Shown piece by piece: positions 23,301-34,209 of a stretch of DNA of 64,000 bases; within the stretch, counting starts at the first letter, position 1, and each line of letters starts with the position of its first letter. This stretch comes from Brachionus plicatilis (lineage: Eukaryota; Rotifera; Eurotatoria; Ploima; Brachionidae): contig QEOQ01000104.1 of NCBI GenBank assembly GCA_010279815.1, forward strand, positions 124,001 to 188,000. The letters are read 5' to 3'. The position numbers were made by a program, and so were the translations under genes. The notes under the pieces are model-generated. The model had not been told where the DNA came from, ran no database searches, and worked only from the letters and a program-made list of their open reading frames with translations.

Positions 23301-26300
23301 ATTTCAGAAAATTGAAATAAGTCGTTTTAATTGAATAATTACGATTAAAATGCTGCACAGTTCAAGAAAAAGAGAAAAGACAAAAACCACGAGAAGGAAA
23401 TTAAATTCATTGAATTTAAACTTTTTATTTGTTAATAATTACGAGATAGTTTACTTTTGCATTTTTGTTTTTTGAATAACTTGTAAATTAAGCTATCATC
23501 TCCTGCCTAATAAAAACAGAATATATTTTCTAAGGACAAAAAAAACTTAATTTATTTTATTGTGGATTTCGATCGAGCTGGTCTTCCGCGTTTTTTCTTT
23601 ATTAATTTTCCAAATAGGGTATAATTTTAAGTCGAATAGCACATTTTGTACATTGATATCATATTATATCTGCTTGCTAAGTTTCTGTCGCTCTTTTTAC
23701 AATCCAGTAATTTCCCTCAAATTCTCGATCAAGGTATTTTTTAGTATCCTCCAAAGAGCGAAAACTACAGAAAGGAAAATAACTTTTACCTTTTTCTCTA
23801 TTTTTTCTTTTAGAATTAGGTTCAATAGCCTCATCTTGAGATATGTTATTAGGAATTTCTTCAATCACTTACATTTTTTTTAAATTACAGAGTTATTTTA
23901 GAGTTTAATTTTTTATTTGTTTATCTGTATCAAACTAGTGATATTATTACTTATTTATTTGTTTTATCTGTGCGATTAAAAAATTAATTAAAAAATTAAA
24001 AAAAGTATAATAAAAATTAAAAAAAATTAAGTTGAGATTAGTTGTTGTTGAGATTAGTTGAAATTAGGTTGAGATTAAAAAAAATATAATAAAAATCAAG
24101 AAAAAATAAATTAATGATGTAAGGAAGTATAAGATAAAAAAAATTAAAATATGATATAATAGACAAATAAAATAGACATATTGTACAGGTGCAAAGTGTT
24201 TAAGTATTGAACAGTTCAGGAAAGAAAGAAGAAAAATTTTAATTAATTTTGATGGTATAAGAGTTTCATTTCAATCAATTATGTTTTAATAAATTAAAAT
24301 AGTGATAAATTTAAATGTAATTGACATTAATTACAAAAAAAAACTAAAATGTTTTTATTTTGTTCCTAATTCAGTATTTTAGTTTTTTAAATACATATAA
24401 TTGTTACGCGTTTTTATAAAATCTTGATGGGTGTATGTTTTACAGATAACCTTTGAATACACAATATTAAAATTCCTATCCTAATAGAAGATTTGATTTA
24501 TTTTTGAATAATTTCAAAATATAATAAAACGTTTTTAAAACTGAGTTCAACTCAGTTTCAACTCAAATTTATTTCTTGCTCAAAAATTAAAATAAATTAA
24601 TATTCAAGCGGATTTTAAAAAGGAATAAAAATATTAGAATTTAAAATTAGAAAAAAAAATTATTTTTTATTAAAATTGGAAAGCGGCGTTAAAGTTTGGA
24701 GCAAAATATTTTAAAAATTAAAAAATGAAAATTTTTATAAAGACAAAAAAAAATTCAAAAAAAAATTAACATTTTGTAATGTGTCTGTCAATAATCTATA
24801 TATCCTTCAATATTCACAGTACAAATTAAAACTAACATGTACGCATTTTGTTCTTCGACTCTTTCTTTCCTCGACTATTCCTTTCTTCGACTTTTAGGAA
24901 AGGAAAGGAAAAAATGAGGAAAGGAATAGTTGAGGAAGAGGAAAAGTCGAGGAAGAGTTGAGAAAAGGAAAATAAAGAGTCGAGGAAAAGAAATGTACAA
25001 GTTAGTTTTAAATTGTACTGTAGAATATTTATTTAATTTTTGTTTTTGATTACGTTCAAAAAATTATATTTAAAAGTATTAAATATTTTACTTTAAAATA
25101 ATTGCAAATAATCGAAAAAAAAACTTGTCTTCAATTAAAAAAAAATATTTTGTAGTTTGATTTAAAGTTTGGGGCGGCGCTCAATAAAAAAATTAAAAAT
25201 ATTTATTAAAAAAAATCATTCAATTCAAATGTCCTTTAATAAATTTAAATATTTTATTTGCTTTTTTTTTTAAAAAATTCTACAAATTTTTTTGATAATC
25301 TTTTTAAAAAAAAAAATTCGAGTTTTTTTCTTTTTTTAGAAAGAAGTCAAGTTAAACCATGGTGAAGAAGTGTATTTGTCCTATTTGCCATTGGCTCATA
25401 TGATGGAACGCATAGCCCAAGTTCATATATTTAATTTAATTTGATTTATAAAATAATTAATATTTTTTTCATTAAGACTTACATCATATGGATAGCTGGT
25501 TCGATCGGATTTTTCAAAGGTGACATTGCTGAACTACCCAATTATTTGCAAGAGGTTAGACCAACATTTTTCCTCACCGTGCCCAGACTCCTGAACAAAT
25601 TCAAGTCACAAATTGAGTTGATGTCTAAAACATTGCCTTCGGACAAACAAATGATGTTCAAAAGAGCCTATGTGCAGAAAAAAGTCGAAATGGAGAAAGG
25701 AGTATTTAATTTCAATAGTCCAGTGGACGCAGCATTTGGCCAAATAAGAAATTTGTTTGGAGGCCGAGTCAAATTGATGATAACTGGATCGGCGCCTATA
25801 TCTCCTGAAGTGTTCGAGTTTTTCAGAGTTGTTCTTGGCTGTCATGTAATTGAGGGCTATGGCGCCACAGAAACAAGTGGCGGAGTATCAATTCAAGTGC
25901 CAGGCGACGCGACTTTTGGTCACGTGGGCTCACCACTGGTCAATTGTCGCGTCAAACTTGCAGATGTGCCCGCAATGGGCCTAATTGCTGACCGAGACAA
26001 TAAAGGAGAGGTACTTGTCAAAGGCTCAAACATTTTCAAGGGCTACTACAAAGATGCGGCCAAAACTAGACAAGCTCTGGACAAAGATGGATGGTATCAC
26101 ACTGGAGACATTGGTGCAATTAATGAAAATGGCTGTTTGAAAATAGTCGATAGGGTTAAGAATTTTTTTAAACTTCAACAAGGTGAATACATTGCTCCGG
26201 AGAAAATTGAGGCTGTCTATTTGACATGTGAGTTAATAGCGCAGATATTTGTTCATGGCAACAGTTTGAAGAGCAGTTTGGTCGGCATTGTTGTACCAGA

Positions 26301-26583
26301 CGAGGCTGCTGTTCTCGCATGGGCCAAACAAAAAGGACTCGAGTTAAATATGAAAACGTTAAGTGCAAGTCCGATGCTAAAGAGTGACATTTTGAATTGC
26401 ATGGAAACAATGGCAAAAGCCAAAGGATTGAGTGGGTTTGAAAAAGTAAAAGATATTTTTGTTTATTCGGAAGGCTTTTCCATTCAAAATGGTCTGTTGA
26501 CACCAACTTTTAAGTCAAAGCGAGCTGAGCTTAAACAATTTTTTGCTAACGAAATCAATCAGATGTACAAAAATCTTGACTGA
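20322..26583 (+). CDS. ACSL: Long-chain acyl-CoA synthetase, ACSL1/5/6 type
   Basis: Activates long-chain fatty acids to acyl-CoA with ATP and CoA, usually at ER or outer mitochondrial membrane. Five exons: 20322-20709, 20768-21031, 21099-21427, 25340-25420 and 25477-26583, giving 722 residues (family 680-720). ATP/AMP motif YTSGTTGLPKG is at about 297-307; the adenylate motif GYGATETSGG is near 481; DGWYHTGDIG is near 557, followed by a DRVKNFFKLQQGEYIAPEKIE-type hinge. The VPGDATFGHVG segment resembles the ACSL1/5/6 branch rather than ACSL3/4. Odd points: the first about 80 residues are rich in N, Q, F and Y and lack the usual N-terminal transmembrane helix; intron 3 is 3.9 kb and full of transposon remains while the others are about 60 bp, and donors of introns 2 and 4 read GTTCAT. 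Confidence 0.93.
21489..21813. mobile_element. Foldback element F in ACSL intron
   Basis: About 325 bp, nearly a complete inverted repeat: CAGTGTGAAATCTAAG at the left pairs with CTTAGATTTCAC-like sequence and CATTACTG at the right. The arms also contain TTACAGTACAAAAAGTA and AACCATTTTT/AAAAATGGTT blocks in opposite orientation. No clear target duplication was found. Confidence 0.7.
23560..23880 (-). pseudogene. Mutator-like transposase zinc-finger remnant
   Basis: The minus strand has a 63-codon frame (23677-23868) reading FRSLEDTKKYLDREFEG then NYWIVKRATET, followed after stops by YQCTKCAIRLKIIP in the same frame. A residue order of S-x-E-x-A/T-x-x-Y-L, aromatic block, then YxC-x2-C-x3-L resembles the WRKY/FLYWCH-type N-terminal zinc finger of MULE transposases. 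It has at least two in-frame stops and no catalytic domain. Identification by pattern only. Confidence 0.4.
23930..24260 (-). repeat. LINE/SINE-like tail repeat, copy
   Basis: Begins with TTATTTATTTG and ends with a purine-rich GGAAAGAAAGAAG block, in the same order as copies at 26770-27130 and 29505-29800. The T-rich left edge suits a minus-oriented retroelement 3' tail. Confidence 0.5.
24816..25021. mobile_element. Short foldback element with TCGA/GAGGAAAG arms
   Basis: 206 bp. ACAGTACAAATTAAAACTAA at the left is the near complement of the right end (TTAGTTTTAAATTGTACTGT). The inner arms are pyrimidine-rich (CGACTCTTTCTTTCC) and purine-rich (GGAAAGGAATAG), so a single strand can fold into one long hairpin. 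No target duplication identified. Confidence 0.7.
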
Positions 26584-26769
26584 ATTTTGTTCAATCTTGA
26601 AACAGATATTTATTAAATTATTTTTGATTAATATTTTATTTAAACCTTTTAAAAATTTTTTTCATTTTTCTACTAAAGATAAATTAGTTTTTTCCATTTT
26701 TTTTAAATTAAATTAAATTTTATTTTAGAGAAAAAAAAAATATAAAAAAAGGGAATATTTACAAAAATA

Positions 26770-27130
26770 TGTAACAATAAAAAATTATTTATTATTTATT
26801 TATTTTTATTTATGTACCGAGCTAAAGCTCTTTCAGATTAAATAGAAAAAAAAATTAAAATAAAGTTAAATAAAATAAAATAAAAATAAAAAATAAGAAA
26901 AAAATAAAGTTAAAATAATTTAAGTTAAAAATTAGATAAATATTAAAAATAAAATTAGAAAAATTTTGATAGAGAGTAACAGAATACATATTTTTAAATA
27001 TTTGATGATTCAGGAAAAAAAGAAGAAAAAGTAAGGTAGCAAATACACAATGGAGTTGGGTACTCTATGTATCTTGATTCGAAACCTTTGTTATATTCCT
27101 TGAGCCATTCTGTTCCATTAACAGTTAGAC
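26770..27130 (-). repeat. LINE/SINE-like tail repeat with GAGCTTTAGCTC hairpin
   Basis: Read on the minus strand the unit ends CTGAAAGAGCTTTAGCTCGG, then ATAAATAAA-type microsatellite. A small hairpin followed by a short tandem tail is typical of non-LTR retroelement 3' ends. A related copy with CACCGAGCTAATGCTTCTTC lies at 29505-29800, including the shared GGGTACTC/GGGTTTTC and CGAAACC blocks. Confidence 0.6.
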
Positions 27131-27528
27131 TGGTGGATGAACAAAAAAAAATCTTAGCTTTTTATTTAAATTGAAAAAATGTCCTAGTCTCATCTGAATA
27201 AGATAAAGAAGAAAAAAATTGCTTAAAAATAACATTGCAACTTGTTATTCAATTGAAGTTAATTCAACCAAAATTTAACACACATCAAAACTTCATCAAA
27301 CGGTCTCACATTCAATTGAACACAATTTTTTGCGAACAAACATTTGAACTTAAAATTGACACGCTAAATTTGCCAACAACATTCATTCAAGTACATCACA
27401 CTTTCAAATAAAACATGTGCTCAACACTCACTACCAAAAACATTTCAAATCCCAAATTCTAATTTTAGCTTATATTCACTAAGATAAATCAGCATTAAAC
27501 AAATTATAAAACATCGTTGACAAAAAAA
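27131..27528 (+). other. 5' flank of the RRM-Tudor gene
   Basis: No coding frame. Base composition becomes less AT-rich towards the ATG at 27529, as expected for a 5' UTR (CAACAACATTCATT and CAAACATTTGAAC patches). No TATA box or splice signal could be assigned with confidence. Confidence 0.4.
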
Positions 27529-30500
27529 ATGTCAAACAGCAGTAGTGATACGCTTCTTTTTGTGCAGGGCATTCCCATCGACCTGGACCGAAAGGGTCTC
27601 GCAAATCTTTTTACTCGGGCAGGGCCGGTCAAGAACGCACGCCTAATCCCGCCAAAAAACTCATCATACACGAGCACGTTCGGCTTTGTCGAATTTTCGA
27701 GCCGAACCACCGCGGCCACTGCTCTCGAAATGTTCAACAATTATAAACTGGGCGCCAAGTACTTGAATGTGAGCTATGCCCAGCAAAAAAACTCACAAGA
27801 CAACGCTCTCTCCAGGAACAGTGTATGCTCGAATGGTCGCGCTGTAAGCCGCATGTCCAACCACGACTTGAACCAGAGCAGCGATTCGGACAAACTGAGC
27901 CGCAAGAGCTCGATTGGTCGAGGCTCCATCATTCACCAGAACCAGCCCCAACGATACCAACGTAAATTAACCACAAACAAAAAAGAAGTTTTTATTCAAA
28001 AATTTAATTTTTTTTTTTTTGGATTTTAGGCGGTAGCTACGATCTGAGTCGGCCGTTTGCGCGAAAAGCTCTTGCGCGCCAAAATTCAAATAGAACGAGC
28101 AGCAAAGAGGCGTTCGTGGACGCCGCCGAGCAGCCCATAGCTTTAGCCAAATCATTGGAAGAGCTCACAATCGGAGAGTTGTATCCAGTCTACATAACAC
28201 ATGTGAACACACCGTCAAATTTTTTTGTCCACTTGATCACTGCCAAAGAGAAAACAGCAAATTTGATCAACAACATGGACAATTATTACCGCAACGGTCT
28301 GCACCAAGAAAATGCTGATTTAGAAAAGTAAGATTTTTTGAGCCTTTTTTTTTTTTTTTTTCTATTCTGATTGAACTCTGTATTTGAACAAATAATAAAA
28401 TAAAAAAAAATAGAAATTTAAAGCTTGAAATTGATGATATGTGCGCCGGGTACTTGGACTCGTTTTGGTACAGAGCCAGGGTGATTGATAAATCGCCCGA
28501 AAAGCAAACATATCGCTTAAGTATTATTGATTTTGGCGATGTGCACGAATTGCCTTTTGATCACGTGACCCATTTGAGCCAAGAGTTTAGTCGTTTGTGG
28601 TCTCAAAGAAAAATTTAAATTTAAAATTTTTTTTAATCAAAGATTTTGCGAGACCAAACCAGCTTCAATTAGATGCAAGTTGGCCGAGATAAGGCCGCCA
28701 AGAGGAAACTCCGAATGGAGCCAAAAAGCCATAGACACCATGGACACACTTTATAGTAATTTGGATTTTTTTTTTTTTTTTTGTTACTGAAATAAAAATT
28801 GATTTTTTTTCTTTTTTTTTTTAGAACAAGAAGACGCGTTATTTGCCAAAATTTTATCTATTGACGAGTTTGAGCCGTGTAGCGGCCGCTTTGAGACCAT
28901 TTATGGCATTGATTTAATTTATGGTGGCGAGGAGTCTATCATCAGCTATTTTATTCAAAACGCTCTTGCCATTAAGGTAATTGTTTTATTATTTTTTGTT
29001 CAATTAAATAAGAAGTAGCAAATTTTTAGAATTAAGAAAATATTTAACTTATTATAAATGATCACTTAACTTTTTGGTATATTTGTTTACTTATAAATTA
29101 GATTTTAGACTTGTTAACCCTCGGATAAGGTTAAGTTAATAAAACATTAAGAAGAAAAAAAAATCTCAACATTATATCCTGTAAAGAGTTATTTAATTTT
29201 TTTAAAATTTATTATTAACTGAAAATAAAAAAACTTTGTGTGAATTTAATTTGATGATTGAATTTTATAAAAAATGAATGCAAATCAATTTTAAATTTTT
29301 TAGAATTTTTTTAACCAAAGATTTTGCAAGACCAATCTTTAATAAAATTTAAACAAGCACTGGGTTTTCTTAAAATTATTTTCCAAAATTTGTCCCAGAA
29401 AACACATTTCACATTTGTAAAAATATGATGACTGTAAAAACAAATTTTTAATTTTTTTAGATAATTAGAATTTCTTAAGTGTCCTTTCTTTCATCATTTA
29501 TATTATTTATTTATTTGTTAATGTGCACCGAGCTAATGCTTCTTCAGAATTAAGATTTAAAAAAAATAATGGAATAAAGCTTAATAAGATAAAATAAAAT
29601 ATAAATAAAAAGAAAAAAAGGTAATTGTATTAAAAAAATATTGAAAAAAAAATAAAATTATAAGCGACACGTGTTTACATATTTGAGGCTTCAAGATAAA
29701 AAGAAGAAATAGTAAGGTATAAATTTTACAATGTAGTCGGGTTTTCGACATTACTTAATCCGAAACCCGCTTCCTCCACCAGTCTGACAACCAATGGAAT
29801 GGAATGGCCCAGTCCTGTCCCAACATATCTCTCACTCAACTCAAAAATTCGATTCAAGACTGCTAGTAATTTAAGTTTATTTAAGTCGTGGTGATGCATG
29901 ATGTTGGAGAGAGTATCATATTTGATCTGATATTATCATACTCACCTTTCATGTATATCATATTAGAACTATAACATTATTAGTAGTAGTTTTTAAATAA
30001 TTTAATTTCAAAGTCAAATTTGACTTTTGCAACTTTGACATTAAAAAAAGTAGCAGTGAAAAATTTCACCTCTAAAATATCCACAGTGACTACTACGAGG
30101 CTTTAAATTGCGCACAATTGAGCACTAGTTAATAATCTTGTGATCTGCTTCTAAATTTTTTGGATGATAAATGCGGGATTTTTCGATCGTTAAAACGATT
30201 TTCGAGGTGCAGGGATTCCATGCAGAAATAGCCAAGTCTGAATATGGTCTTAAAAGTCCAGTGTATAATTTTGTGATGTGACTGGGCTGCTTGGGATTGG
30301 ATAGGGATTAGAGAAAGGATAAAGTGGAAGTTCAACCATCTTATATACTACAGTACTTTTATATAAGATCCATAACTGGCTAAATTACGTAATTTTACAT
30401 TATTTTAGTATGTTTACGTAATCTTACGTCAGTATCAGTCGGTAAGGATATGTAATTTTACCAAAAATTACGTAAGCTTCAGAATTTTTAAGTCACAAGT

Positions 30501-33500
30501 CTTAAGTTAAGTCAAATCAATGACTTAATAAATCCATATTTGATACCAATAAAGTAGTTGCTTCCAAATTCCTGGCTGTTAATCTTGACCTATGTGGTCT
30601 GTTAATGTAGCCAGATTTAGAAAAAAATTTTTTCAACTGGTCCAAATGAAGCAGATATTGATAAAAATTTTAAGTCAAGTCATAACTTTGACTTAAATTT
30701 TTGTGACTTAGACTTAAAACTGTGACTTATAAGCAAGTCTGGTAAGCTTAAATTAAAATGCTTAAATTTTAGTAAAATTATTCCTAAATGCTTGATAAAA
30801 ATAATAAAAGGTATAAAAAAAAGCAAGTTTTTTCAATTCGAGTATTTTAAAATATTTTATTTTATTTAAATTAAAGGTAATATATATTGTAGTAAAAAAC
30901 GATGGTGTTTGGTCAAATAATTTAAAATTGATCTTTTATTATTAATTTTTCGATGATTTTTATTTTCATTACAAAATTTTACCAAATTTTACAAGAAATT
31001 GTGTAACTTTACGTAAAATTAAGTAAGAAATGGAAAGGAATGTTGAATTTTTAAAATTTTCATAATAAAATTAATTAAATCATTTGGAAAAGAAACCAAT
31101 TTTAAGTTTTCCTTACCAAAAACATAATTTTTTTGTCCGTTAGTATTTGGGAACGATTTTAGTGAAAGTTACGTAAATTAACGTGACTTGGCCCATTCTG
31201 GACCTTTAAAAATTTTTTTAAAAGCACTGTATCTGTTACCATATTTTTATCGTTTCAAATTGATAGCATCAGCAAGATTCCAATAAAATAGGCATTTGAA
31301 ATGAGATTTAAAATTTAAGTTAATTTTTAAAATAATTAAAATTTTATACAAGTTTTGAATTATAAACACATAATTAAGTGCATTTCATTCCAAAATTTTT
31401 TTCACGGTGGTTAGCAACGGCAAGTAAGGGTATTTTTTCAATGCGGCAAAATGTAATTTATTGTACATTTTTATATTTTTACATTTTTACATTTTTGAGA
31501 GAAGAAAAAAAAATCTTAAAATCAAAAAATCTAAAAAAATTTTCTTTCAAGAAAAGTAATAATAAATTCGCAATTAATTAAAAGGGATTTTCAAAAAATT
31601 ATCCTTGGTTTTTACATTTAAATTTTTCTGAAACTCATTTTTAAGTAATTGCGAATTTCTTATTACTTTTCTTGAATGAAAATTTTTTTAGATTGTTTGA
31701 TTTTGAGATTTTTTTTTGTTTTCTTTCAAAAATTTAAAAATGTAAAAAAATATAAAAAAATGTACAATAAATTACATTTTGCCAAAAGCCTAGAATATTG
31801 CCAATATTCATAAATCGTTTGTAATTAAAATACCCAAGTCTTGTTCACCGACTGTTTTTAAGATTTATGATCTATCGTTATGTGATTCATGTTCATTCAT
31901 TGAGCAGTTGATCTGATGATGCATCAATTCATCGAAGAACTAATTAATAGAAAATTAATAAAATTGAAAAAAACTCATAGAATAAAATTTTGTCGAAAAA
32001 TATTACATGGAAATATAGTCATAGAATTTTTTTCTCATAGAAGTTAAGTTGAAAAATTTAAAGATTGAATTAATTTAATTTTTGAAACTTTTTTACGAAA
32101 AAAATTTAAGTGTATTTATGTATTTAATTGACTAAAAGTAGTTTAAAAAAAATAAACATTTGGAAATTAAAAATATATTGAGATTAGGGACAATTTAATC
32201 TTGTGGTGTCGATGAAAAAATAAGGGTCTACGCAACCAGCACACGCAAAAATCGCTTCAGCACACCTGAAATTTCTAACAAACACTCTTTTAACTGTTCC
32301 GCACACTTTTTTTATTAATTTTTAGCTAATTAAAAAAAAACTTTTTTAACGCATTTTTTTTTGTTTGATAATAAAATTAATAATAAAACTAAAATTTGAT
32401 TTCTTTAATAAATTCATAAAATAATTAAAAGCCTGAACAACACAGTATAAAAAGTGTGTTTAAAAGTTTTCTATAAATTTTTCTGGATTTACTAAAAATT
32501 ACTAAAAAAAGTGTGGAGAACAGTGTTGAGGGTGTTTTTAAGTATAGTGTGTTTATAAGATTTTAAGGATGTGCTGAAAAGATTTCTAAGTGTGTTAAAA
32601 CGATTTTTTTTATGTGCTGATTAGCTAGACCCTTTGTATAATGCATTGTATAACAACAATAATGTATATTTTATTCTATATCTTATCAGTTCTTTTATTT
32701 CTGTAATTTTCCTTTTATAGAGCAATGTGCCAGTAGACCTCCTTCGCAATCTTAATATTACTATTTTATATTATTTTATATCTTTAATTTTTCGCAATTT
32801 AGTTTTCTGCTTCGAATTTCAAATTTTTTTTTTTTTATTCACTGATTCTGTGGAAAAAAATTTTTTAAAAATATTAAAAAATAATTGCAAAATTCGGCAA
32901 AACATTTCCATTTTCGGCGTTTTAAGCATAAGCGATTTTTTTGCTATGCCCAAAAAACAACTGATCTCTATGACCACTGTTACGCTTTATTAAATCTTCA
33001 TTGAATCTTTATTGAGTAGATACATTATGATATTTTTTTGGAGAGAACAAGAAAAAAAAAAAAAACCAAACAATTGTGACAAGTGTCTATTTAATTTTAA
33101 ACTAGATTGAAGCTGGAGTGGAAAACGAGTGCGAACTGAACCTTTACTTTAGTAAACACTCGGCACAAAAAAGCACATTAGCAAACGACCAGGACACACT
33201 CGAGAGTCAGAGCATAGACGAAGCAACCGATGAAATGCTAAATTTGAGCAGTGTGTCGTTGGCAAACACGAACGATGGATGCAAACGCGAGTATGCACAT
33301 GTGCCCAAATCGCTGGTCGAGTCAAACAGCCGCACCAAGCTCTTCAACTCGTTGTTTCGTTTGTTCAAAAAAAAAGACATGAGCCCTGCCGTTCAACTGT
33401 ACAAATGCAGTCAAGTACTAGACGTGAAGCTGGTGCACATCGAGGACCATTTGGAGTTTTACGTGCAGCCCAACAGTCGGATAGGCGACTTGGCACATTT

Positions 33501-34209
33501 GGAAGCGTGTCTCAATCAATATGCCAAAGTTCTGGTCAACGACGCCACTTTGGCCAGCGACTTGACACATTTTCAGAGCAAAACAAGCCGCTTCGATGTG
33601 GTGCTAGTGCTGCACGAAGCGCAGTGGAAGCGAGCCATCTTTTTGGAGCGCACCTCCACCACCACCCTTTGTTCCATGTTCGACTATGACTTTGACTACG
33701 ACCGGTGCGCCACTAGCCATGACATCAGTTTTTACAGCTTTTTTTTGGTCGACTGGGGCCGAGAAATTTTGGTCAAGAGACAAAATGGACACCACAACAC
33801 TCAACTGTTCATTTTGCCCTACGACCAAAAGTTGACCAGTGTGGGCTGGTTTGCGCTCAAGTGCAAAATAAGCGAGCATCAAATAAAATTGAGAGAAAAA
33901 ATAGGCTCACCAAACGCCAACAATCAAACGCGAACACGCTTGTTTGACCAAAAGTTCAGCGAGCTTTTCAAAGACAAAGTTTTGCGCATGCGCATTTCGC
34001 AAATAGTCAACCTAAAAAATGAGCTAACCGCCACTGTCGACTTGTACTTTTTGCCGCACCAAATTCAACATTTGCTCAAAATAAAAGACCAACAAATTCA
34101 CCAACTCAAATCGAACATAAACAAATCTAATGTTAATTGTGTTCAGTTCGTTCTCGATCAAATAAAACAATTTGAACAAACAGTAAACGTTACTCCTACA
34201 CACATTTAA
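27529..34209 (+). CDS. RRM plus Tudor-domain protein, probable piRNA-pathway factor
   Basis: Exons: 27529-27961, 28030-28327, 28414-28596, 28643-28755, 28825-28976 and 33106-34209, about 760 residues. An N-terminal RRM (LLFVQGIP as RNP2, TFGFVEFS as RNP1) is at about 8-85, followed by a Ser/Arg/Asn-rich linker. An extended Tudor domain follows in exons 2-5 (FWYRARVIDKS, LSIIDFGDVHELP, then FCETKPASIRCKLAEI). A second, divergent Tudor-like unit lies in the last exon (WKRAIFLE, FFLVDWGREILV) and lacks the usual YGN. RRM plus Tudor resembles insect Vreteno or vertebrate TDRD10, which act with Piwi proteins in germ granules through methyl-arginine binding. The ATG at 27529 is chosen over an upstream TTG. 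Intron 5 is 4.1 kb; a short extra exon near 32721 cannot be excluded. Confidence 0.85.
29505..29800 (-). repeat. LINE/SINE-like tail repeat, copy
   Basis: Same order of blocks as 26770-27130: TTATTTATTTG, CACCGAGCTAATGCTTCTTC, A-rich middle, CAAGATAAAAAGAAGAAATAG, then GGGTTTTC and CCGAAACCCGC. No target duplication found. Confidence 0.55.
30365..31205. mobile_element. Inverted-repeat element E, copy 1
   Basis: About 840 bp including a nested insertion. The left end AGATCCATAACTGGC and right end (complement AGGTCCAGAATGGGCC) lead into arms sharing ACGTAATTTTAC, ATCAGTCGGTA and CGTTCC(T/C)AAAT blocks. The centre has TTGTAGTAAAAAACGATGG, also found in copy 2 at about 51180-51205. No frame of useful length was seen. 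Confidence 0.75.
30480..30741. mobile_element. hAT-like MITE family D, copy 2, nested in E1
   Basis: 262 bp, starts CAGAATTTTTAAGTCAC and ends with the complement of CAGACTTGCTTATAAGTCAC. Flanked by a perfect 8-bp duplication GTAAGCTT at 30472-30479 and 30742-30749. Removing the element and one duplication restores continuity with the other copy of E. Confidence 0.88.
31445..31783. mobile_element. MITE family C, copy 1
   Basis: 339 bp foldback. GGCAAAATGTAATTTATTG at the left is exactly complementary to the right end CAATAAATTACATTTTGCC. A shared inner hairpin GTAATTGCGAATT/AATTCGCAATTA and the block GGGATTTTCAAAAAATTATC also occur in copy 2 at 40917. Flanking 9-mers do not match here. Confidence 0.85.

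Larger units (their letters stand above)
21428..25339 (+). other. ACSL intron 3 (3.9 kb, repeat-rich)
   Basis: Begins with a strong GTAAGT donor and ends with a T-rich tract plus TTTAG. It contains the foldback elements at 21489 and 24816, family G-like CTGCAA blocks near 21890-21990, a TTTACAACAATATACG-type inverted repeat near 22340-22500, a Mutator-like transposase fragment near 23.7 kb and a LINE/SINE-like tail near 24 kb. Confidence 0.75.
28977..33105 (+). other. Intron 5 of the RRM-Tudor gene (4.1 kb, repeat-rich)
   Basis: Runs from GTAATT to AACTAG. Contains a LINE/SINE-like tail repeat (29505-29800), inverted-repeat element E1 with a hAT-like MITE inside it, and MITE C1. The rest (31784-33105) shows no coding signal except an AG-preceded frame at 32721 starting S-N-V-P-V-D-L-L without a convincing donor. 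Confidence 0.7.

Noticed and set aside
31378..31581. 67-codon plus-strand frame
   Set aside because: It overlaps the left arm of MITE C1 and is made of the inverted repeat.
33279..33882. Alternative frames over the last exon of the RRM-Tudor gene
   Set aside because: They compete with a frame that has Tudor features and continues from spliced exons.
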